Of a stretch of DNA of 43,220 bases, positions 37,422 to 43,220 are shown one piece after another. This stretch comes from Pelargonium tetragonum (lineage: Eukaryota > Streptophyta > Magnoliopsida > Geraniales > Geraniaceae): the NCBI GenBank assembly GCA_036897445.1, contig JAYMTL010000160.1:1-43220 (forward strand). The letters are read 5' to 3'. The position numbers were made by a program, and so were the translations under genes. The stretch's first letter is position 1. Each line of letters begins with the position of its first letter. The notes beneath the pieces were generated by a model. The model did no database searches. It saw nothing but the letters and a program-made list of their open reading frames with translations, and was not told where the DNA came from.

Positions 37422-38357
37422 AAAGGACTCTATCGGATTAAAAGTTCTGTCTCCACTAGGAATAGTTGTGTTTTCGTACTGAATAGTATTTGCTTAGTGG
37501 TCTTTATTTTCATTACGTAATCCTCAAACTCGTTTTAGTTAGAGTGCTTGCTATACTAGCCTAACTAAGCTAATGGGACTTTAAAAAAAGAGCTTTACCC
37601 TCTTTTCAGTAGGTTTAGCTAGCTCTTCTTTATACATCTACTGAGACTCAGAGACTTAAGTCAGTTTCACAGTAGACCTTTATTTAGGGAAATTTGAGCA
37701 TCCCATTTTAAAGACCCCGACTTCAAGTATCCTACCCCTTAGGGAGCGCTTATGTATTTTCTACTTAATTAAAATTCTAGTACATATTCCCATGCGTTTT
37801 ATCTACGAATTGAAAATCTAAATTAAGAATCTTGTAAGACTTTAGAAAGATTTTTGTACCTTCTTACTTATACTCTTCGAAAAGGAGTTAACTATAAGTC
37901 GGGGAAGACTCAGTCTCATTTGTCTTTGTCTTGAATATAGCCCCTGCTCTAATACGGGCCTAATCCGGAAGGCTGTTATGGTATATTTATGATCATTAAG
38001 TCCTTAAAAGAATTTTATCCTAGTATTGTGTTATAGTAATAGGCTTTCTAAAGGACTAACCTATAAGGGGGATTTCCTGCGCTTTGCACAATTACTTTTT
38101 AGTTTTTGCATTTACCCCTATAAGGACTGGCCCCTTGATAAAATTTAACGTATATTTAGGGTCGATGCTTAGAAAGTATCTACAGCTAGGGTTCTTTTTA
38201 GAAAGGGAATCGCTTAAATAGAATTTGACTGTGAGCTCCTCGTGTTGATCTTCCATTCTCGTTCAGTAAAAGCACTCTCATCTAAAGCTTCTAACCCAGA
38301 ATATATAACAAAAACTATATTCATTTATTAACTAATTAGAGCTCTAAGTTAAGGACT

Positions 38358-38651
38358 TTAGGGTTTGTTGGTAAAACACCGAATTTTCTTTAGTATTAAG
38401 GGCTTAAATACCTTTAGTAATGTTAAAGTCTTTCCCCTTTGCGGATTTACTGGATCTCCGGCAGGCTTTGGTAGTAGTTCGAAATAGAAAAGCATGTACG
38501 AGCCAAAAAGGACCCTTTGTAAGACTCCGCGGACTAGGATAGGAATGGGCTTATATCCGATATTGCAAATCCATCTGAGTATGCATTTGCTACTATTTCT
38601 GTACTTTGACCTAGTATTGCGTATACCACGGGAATCCCACTTACATAACAA
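38358..38651 (-). CDS. unidentified 97-codon frame, doubtful
   Basis: Read from TTG. The product is basic and Cys/Arg-rich at its start, with a short hydrophobic patch in the middle (around residues 36-60) and a Lys-rich end. No motif is recognised. The opposite strand carries protein-like wording interrupted by stops, so either strand or neither may descend from a coding sequence. Probably chance. Confidence 0.1.
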   Translation of the reverse strand: MLCKWDSRGIRNTRSKYRNSSKCILRWICNIGYKPIPILVRGVLQRVLFGSYMLFYFELLPKPAGDPVNPQRGKTLTLLKVFKPLILKKIRCFTNKP

Positions 38652-39369
38652 AGAAATTTAGGGTTGACTTTCTTCCAGTTCCTGATTTTTAAATAGGGTT
38701 TAAGAGTATCCAAATTAAGCTCATTATAAAAGAAATTTCTCTTTTTGAATAAGGTACCCAGTGAGTTCTATACATAGTAAGCTTTAGCTTAAACCCGAGT
38801 GTCACCCGCTTTACTACAACCCAACCCTTATTGACCTAAGACTTCGTCTCAATACTTCGGGAAAAGCCGCAGACTTAAATCAGTCCTAATACAAAAATAC
38901 AAAAGAAGGTTGAAGATATTTACAAGGGCTCTTTTTTAGTGATTTAACTCTTAATATGAGCGTAAGGAACCTTATTCTAAAACATACTCTGAATTCCTTT
39001 TATTAACAAGCTTATACGCGACGTGATTTATAATTAGAAAGTGTTGTTAAGGGTTCAAAAAACTAGGTCTCCTTTTTAAGGAGTATTCAATAGCAAAAAG
39101 AGAGAGTCCCCGGGCATATAAAAAAATAGAAAACTAAATGAAATTGTAGGGCTGAAGAAGCAATACCGGTTTACTCCCGTTAAGAATCTTTACTTATCTT
39201 ATTAAGGACTTTTTTCTATATTTATGCTAAATTAAGCGTACTTAATTCTAGCTTCCAAAAGCTTGACAAGCAGGGGATTCATTTTCGATAGAAGAAGTCT
39301 CTTTTTTCTAAAACTCTACTTTTAAAGATAAAGCTCTGTTAATAAAAACTATTAAAGAACCCCTTTGTG

Positions 39370-39447
39370 GGCTTTTTCAGCTCAGCTGGGTATATAACCA
39401 TAGACAAAGGAGCTTCCTGTCATTAATCTTGAATCTAAAATAAAGCG
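39370..39447 (+). pseudogene. possible second, more decayed tRNA-Phe-like scrap
   Basis: An exact AGCTCAGCTGG (D-arm wording of mitochondrial trnF) begins at 39379. It is followed at plausible spacing by AAAGGA, TGTCA, a T-loop-like CTTGAATCT and an end reading TAAAGCG, each resembling the matching part of trnF. The stretch is 78 nt, close to tRNA length. The D-stem 3' strand and the anticodon stem do not pair, and no acceptor stem forms, so it cannot be a working tRNA. It could also be a chance match around one 11-base word. Confidence 0.28.
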
Positions 39448-40082
39448 TATTCCACAGTCTGCAACAAGGGTTTTCCTGTAATTGAATTTTATTGTGCCTC
39501 TTTTACAAGCGTCTAGTTAAGCATTTAAAAAAGATTTTCGTTTCTTCACTCTTGGTTCCGGTTAAGCGCTCCCGAGTCTTTTTATTCCGGGCTCCCCTAT
39601 TGCGGGCCTCGAGTTTGTATTTATTAAACTTTCCTCGTAACTATTCTTATAATAAAACTAAAATTGTTGGGTAGCACTAAAGCGTTTTTACTTTAAAAGG
39701 CCCCTTCTTGTTGCGGATTTCACTACAAATTCAATTCTAAGTCCGGGCTCTTCCTAGAAATTTTATTTAAATTTCTTAATCTTAATTTAGAATTTAGGGA
39801 GTCTTTTATTAATAACCTAAGCCTTACACGGAGCCATATACAGAAAGTGAATTCCTTATAGGACTCGATCCAAAGAGAGACTATTAGAATTCCGCAGTTG
39901 ACACGTTTCCGGCCGCAAGTTATAAGATTAGATACCAAATAAGACACCTATATACCTAGCAGTCTTTTTATATCCAAATTATTCCGTTCGAGCACAAGAA
40001 GTATAACATTTACATGGAATACCCTTTTTTGTTATATCCTGTAGAGAAGTAGGCTGAAAACGCGGTAACTTAAAGACTTAAA

Positions 40083-40376
40083 ATGACAGGGCCCCAGATA
40101 CTTTTGACTTTTAGAGCTAAAGTTGCGGGTAAACCTTTACTGTATTCTTTACGATTCTTAAGAGTCCTTTTATTCTATAAATTTGCTTTTTGTAGTTTAC
40201 TTTTACCTACTTTGTACTTTTTTAACTTAAAGGGTTTCCTTCTAAAGCTAAAGAAGTTACAGTTAAGACGGGTTCAAATACGGATGTTTTCTTTTGGCTA
40301 TATACCAAAGCTTGAACCTTTTTTTAGGGGTAACCGCTCTATTATTCTTCCAGTTGAAGCTACTCCTAATACTTAA
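40083..40376 (+). CDS. unidentified 97-codon ATG frame, possible small gene or relic
   Basis: Starts at ATG and ends at TAA. The product has a polar start, a Leu/Phe-rich hydrophobic middle (about residues 20-50), a strongly basic helix-like stretch (LKLKKLQLRRVQIR, about residues 54-67) and a soluble tail ending ILPVEATPNT. Codons for Ala, Val, Pro and Thr mostly end in T, as in plant organelle genes, so this is the most gene-like frame of the window. I cannot match it to any mitochondrial or plastid family. No ribosome-binding or promoter signal is evident. Confidence 0.22.
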   Translation: MTGPQILLTFRAKVAGKPLLYSLRFLRVLLFYKFAFCSLLLPTLYFFNLKGFLLKLKKLQLRRVQIRMFSFGYIPKLEPFFRGNRSIILPVEATPNT

Positions 40377-40908
40377 ATTAATACGCGAAATAAAGTTTTA
40401 TTAGAAGCTAGACTCTATATGGAGTCCTTTTTCCTGCGATCCTCCACTTACACCCTTAGTTTCAATATTATTAAAAAGGAGAACTTATTTAACTTCTGCA
40501 ACTAAAACTAAAGCTATATTGTAGGAACTGGCCTAACCTGGGACTCCACAAGTTTAATCTAAAATAACCTCTATTCTTAAGTGGAGATGGGAAAGGAATC
40601 AAACTTGCCAAATCTTAAAGATCTTTTTTAAATCATAGGTTACGTAAAGAAACCTTATATTAAGGGCTTCTGCCGGAGCAGCCTGAATTTTATGACTCAG
40701 TCTAAAATATGAAAGGTACCTCATTATATTAGATATTAGTGAAAACGGGATTTGAAACTGGAGTCCTGGTTTTTCATTAATACCCAAATTTGGTATCTAA
40801 ACATAGTAGGTACCCTCCTTACTTATCTAAAGCATCCTGCTGTATTAAAAAGGTTTCCTTGTATTAGAGTGGAATCTTAAACTTTTAAAGTCTCCCTGTA
40901 TTTTAAGG

Positions 40909-40935
40909 GGCTATCCGTTTTAAACCGGATTAGCC
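40909..40935. other. hairpin with GC-rich 9-pair stem
   Basis: GGCTATCCG (40909-40917) pairs with CGGA-T-TAGCC (40926-40935), with one bulged T. The loop TTTTAAAC can itself pair partly. It lies about 530 bp after the end of the 40083 frame, so a direct 3'-end role for that frame is not implied. Confidence 0.6.
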
Positions 40936-42793
40936 TATGCTCTTTCTTAAGAATATTCTTAGTTGAAACCTATTTATAGGCTATAGCTTTAGGATTTAAC
41001 CCAAGCTTTCCATTTAGTTTAGGAACCAAGGCATTATACTTTATTAAATTAAAGTGTTTTAATGTATCGTATCTATAGTTTTATTACTTCAGCAGAACTT
41101 AGCTACATCCCTTTCGTTCAAAAATAGACTGAATTCTGGTAAGGCTTTATAATAAAGGAATCATAAGTTATGATTCACCTTTACAATACAGTGCAGGAAA
41201 TAATAAGTCTCTTATCAAGCGGCCTCTGACGAAATACCGGAGGTCTCGGTATAAACCAATTAAAGTGCAATGCCTAGAACAATACTAACACCTTAACAGA
41301 AACACTTTAGGGCTAAACGGGCCTTTCAATCTATATTAAATCTTATCGAAGTTGAAATATACATACTGGGTAGCTCAGACCCTAAGGCTTACGGTATAAT
41401 ATCTTACTTCGTCTAAGTATCAAAGTCTCTCTTATAAAACACCTTAATCTTTTCTATTTTATAGTAGAGGGGTTATTTGGTCGGTACTTTTGAGCTTGTT
41501 ACTCATAATATCTTTTATTCTCGGGTTGTTTCTTAATTTAACGCATAACAAAAGTTTTTGGAGACTTCTTTTTTGATTTAGAGTTATGAGACTCCTCAAA
41601 AAAACAGGTAAACACTTACTTAAGAGACCCCTCTATACTACTTAAAGAAATACGTCACATAAATTTTTTATGCTTTATTCCAGTACAGGGTTTAGGTCAA
41701 AACTTCTTTAACTTTGTTGGAGTAAGGGGCAAGGTTATAAATTAGTAAGTAAAATACTGCTTTAGGAGGACTAACGTTCCTAAACCTAGTGTTTAATAAG
41801 GCTCCTTAGTCTTTTTCAGAGGTTACTTGTACCAAAGGACGGGCTAAGGCAGCTAGCTGCTAATAATAAAGGTTCTATAGAGCAAAATAGCGCAGTAATT
41901 TCGAGTTAGTTTTATGGGTCGAGCGCAAGGCGGTGATATATAAAATTCCTTTGTTAATTTCTGTTTTTCAACTCTCTTTTTAGAGAATGCAAATTGCCAG
42001 GCCTTTAAAATTTTACTGTAATCCACTTCGTCTAAATTTCATTTAGGAAACCCCTAAGCTAGTATTAGCTTTTAGTAGGAGTGCATGTTAAAGAAATGAA
42101 TTCCTCTAAAATAGGTCGAAGTTCTAAATGAAGTGGTACAAGACGTTCCTAACTCGGGTTTACTTAAAATAGAGTGATGTTCTTAATATTAGTGTATAGC
42201 ATCTGGGTTTTACTCTTTTCTGTGCTAACTCACAAGGTTTATGACATTAGACCGTATCCTGACTTTAGAGAAACCAAAGGGCTCTTTTATTCTCTTAGTT
42301 AAAGAAACTCTCAATTAGGTATGTGTATGTATCCTTTACTTTTTAAGTGTTTACTCCTAAATAAAGTTGCAGTCAGGATATACTAAAAGGGAAGCTCGTT
42401 TTAACATTTACAAGATGATTTTAGACTCTATGAAAGGAAACACTGCGAGAGATCTAGTTTGGGAAAAATCAAGCTTTTCCTAATAAAAAACTAAGTTTTA
42501 GGGAGCCCTCAAGTTAAGGGTTCAAATCGGGTACTAAAGAAAACCCTTGTTAGCTTTTGGTAGCTGCCAAGTACAGGTCTAGTTTTGTAAGCCTTGAAAA
42601 ATTGTGTGGACGCAAATTTAGAGAGCCCTATGCTCAAAGGTTTTAGCTCTTTTACGGAAGACTTGTCTTATAAAATGACTTCTTTAAGTCTGTAAAAATT
42701 AAGGTTACGAAGTAAAGCTAAAGGGGCTGGTTATCTTTGAATAACAGTTAAATATTTCCGAAAAATCCTTTCCTAGAAGAGTCCCACTTATAG
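40936..42793. other. spacer, nothing recognised
   Basis: It contains the recurrent word GCTTGTTACTC at 41494-41504 and a T-loop-like GGGTTCAAATC near 42517 with no surrounding cloverleaf. A second T-loop-like GGTTTCGAATCCC lies just at its end (42798-42810), also without pairing arms. Confidence 0.55.
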
Positions 42794-42820
42794 ACTAGGT
42801 TTCGAATCCCGTTTATTTGC

Positions 42821-43009
42821 TTGTGGCTGGGCCTAACTAAATTTGTTGGATTTAGTTACAATTACGGGCCTACTCACTCTTCAGAAGGGGCTTATTTATT
42901 AGATATAAAAAATTTTAACTGCAAGTACTTAATTGAGTTTTATAGAAGACTTTTTAAGGTAAGCTCGCTCGGGGAGACTCTTCGGAATCTAAGGCTAAGT
43001 ATACTCTAA
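42821..43009 (+). CDS. unidentified 62-codon frame, doubtful
   Basis: Open from 42794 to TAA at 43007, with a TTG as the first listed start and no ATG. The product is mixed in character (for example YNYGPTHSSEGAYLLDIKNF) and shows no motif I recognise. It is followed 36 bases later by a C-run/G-run hairpin at 43048-43064. Reading like a gene fragment is an impression only. Confidence 0.13.
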   Translation: MWLGLTKFVGFSYNYGPTHSSEGAYLLDIKNFNCKYLIEFYRRLFKVSSLGETLRNLRLSIL

Positions 43010-43047
43010 ATTGCGTTAAGAAATACAGCTTGTACGGTTTTTAAGCC

Positions 43048-43064
43048 CCCCCGAGAAAAGGGGG
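43048..43064. other. CCCCC/GGGGG hairpin
   Basis: Five C (43048-43052, part of a run of seven) pair with five G (43060-43064) around GAGAAAA. It recalls the hairpin at 14454-14484 in using all-C/all-G arms. It lies about 40 bases beyond the stop of the 42821 frame. Confidence 0.6.
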
Positions 43065-43220
43065 TATCTCTTGTTTACTGCTTTCCTAAGTCTATAAAAG
43101 TACTTATTGCTAGGATTCCCGGGAAGGGATCCCTTTATTAAGTAAAGTATACCTCAAATGCGAAAGGAAAGCCTATTTTTAGAGTAATAAGAGGCCGTTT
43201 CAATTTTAGAAGTAAGGAAT

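Noticed and set aside
42794-42815. GGTTTCGAATCCC looking like a tRNA T-arm
   Set aside because: T-stem pairs in only two positions and no cloverleaf forms in the preceding 70 bases.
43025-43070. CAGCTTGTACGGTT followed by a C/G hairpin, resembling group II intron domain V
   Set aside because: The complementary 5' strand and the conserved catalytic triad of domain V are absent.

Overview
The window looks like non-coding DNA from an organelle genome of the green lineage, most likely a large, expanded plant-type mitochondrial genome. It is AT-rich, roughly one-third G+C judging by eye from sample lines. In 43 kb I recognise no protein gene, rRNA, intron core, integrase or reverse transcriptase. 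The one clear gene is an intact tRNA-Asp(GUC) at 36352-36425. Its body is of plastid/cyanobacterial type, a form many land-plant mitochondria carry after DNA transfer from the plastid. The second clue is a broken tRNA-Phe copy at 30134-30200, whose acceptor, D-arm and T-arm follow the mitochondrial trnF pattern and not the plastid one. A plastid-type trnD beside a mitochondrial-type trnF relic favours plant mitochondrial DNA. A plastome with very inflated spacers is the main alternative.

Layout. 1-10530: spacer with one pair of diverged repeats (506-559 and 2319-2374), a 16-bp tandem repeat (2622-2655) beside an antisense tRNA-like scrap, and a hairpin at 7636-7659. 10531-10610: a near-perfect 2 x 40-bp tandem duplication. 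11449-11625: a G+C-richer stretch with four nested or consecutive stem-loops, the best candidate for a structured RNA. 14454-14484 and 16618-16661: two strong isolated hairpins. 15838-16130: a diverged direct repeat. 17871-18420: AT-only hairpins and the longest open frame (125 codons). 18421-30133: the emptiest part. 30134-36425: the two recognisable tRNA loci. 36426-43220: more spacer, holding three open frames whose codon make-up looks somewhat gene-like (37176-37421, 40083-40376, 42794-43009), a second tRNA-like scrap and a hairpin at 40909-40935.

All open frames, including the 125-codon one, are within what chance gives here. At this base composition about one codon in fourteen is a stop, so several frames near 100 codons are expected in 86 kb of double-stranded reading. 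None resembles a known protein to me, and I give no function to any. The most general signal is compositional. The spacer is full of short, imperfect, palindrome-like words built on GGAGTNCC/GGNACTCC, plus short words shared by distant sites. This suggests a long history of small repeat insertion, duplication and decay, not a gene system. I did not find a convincing new system.
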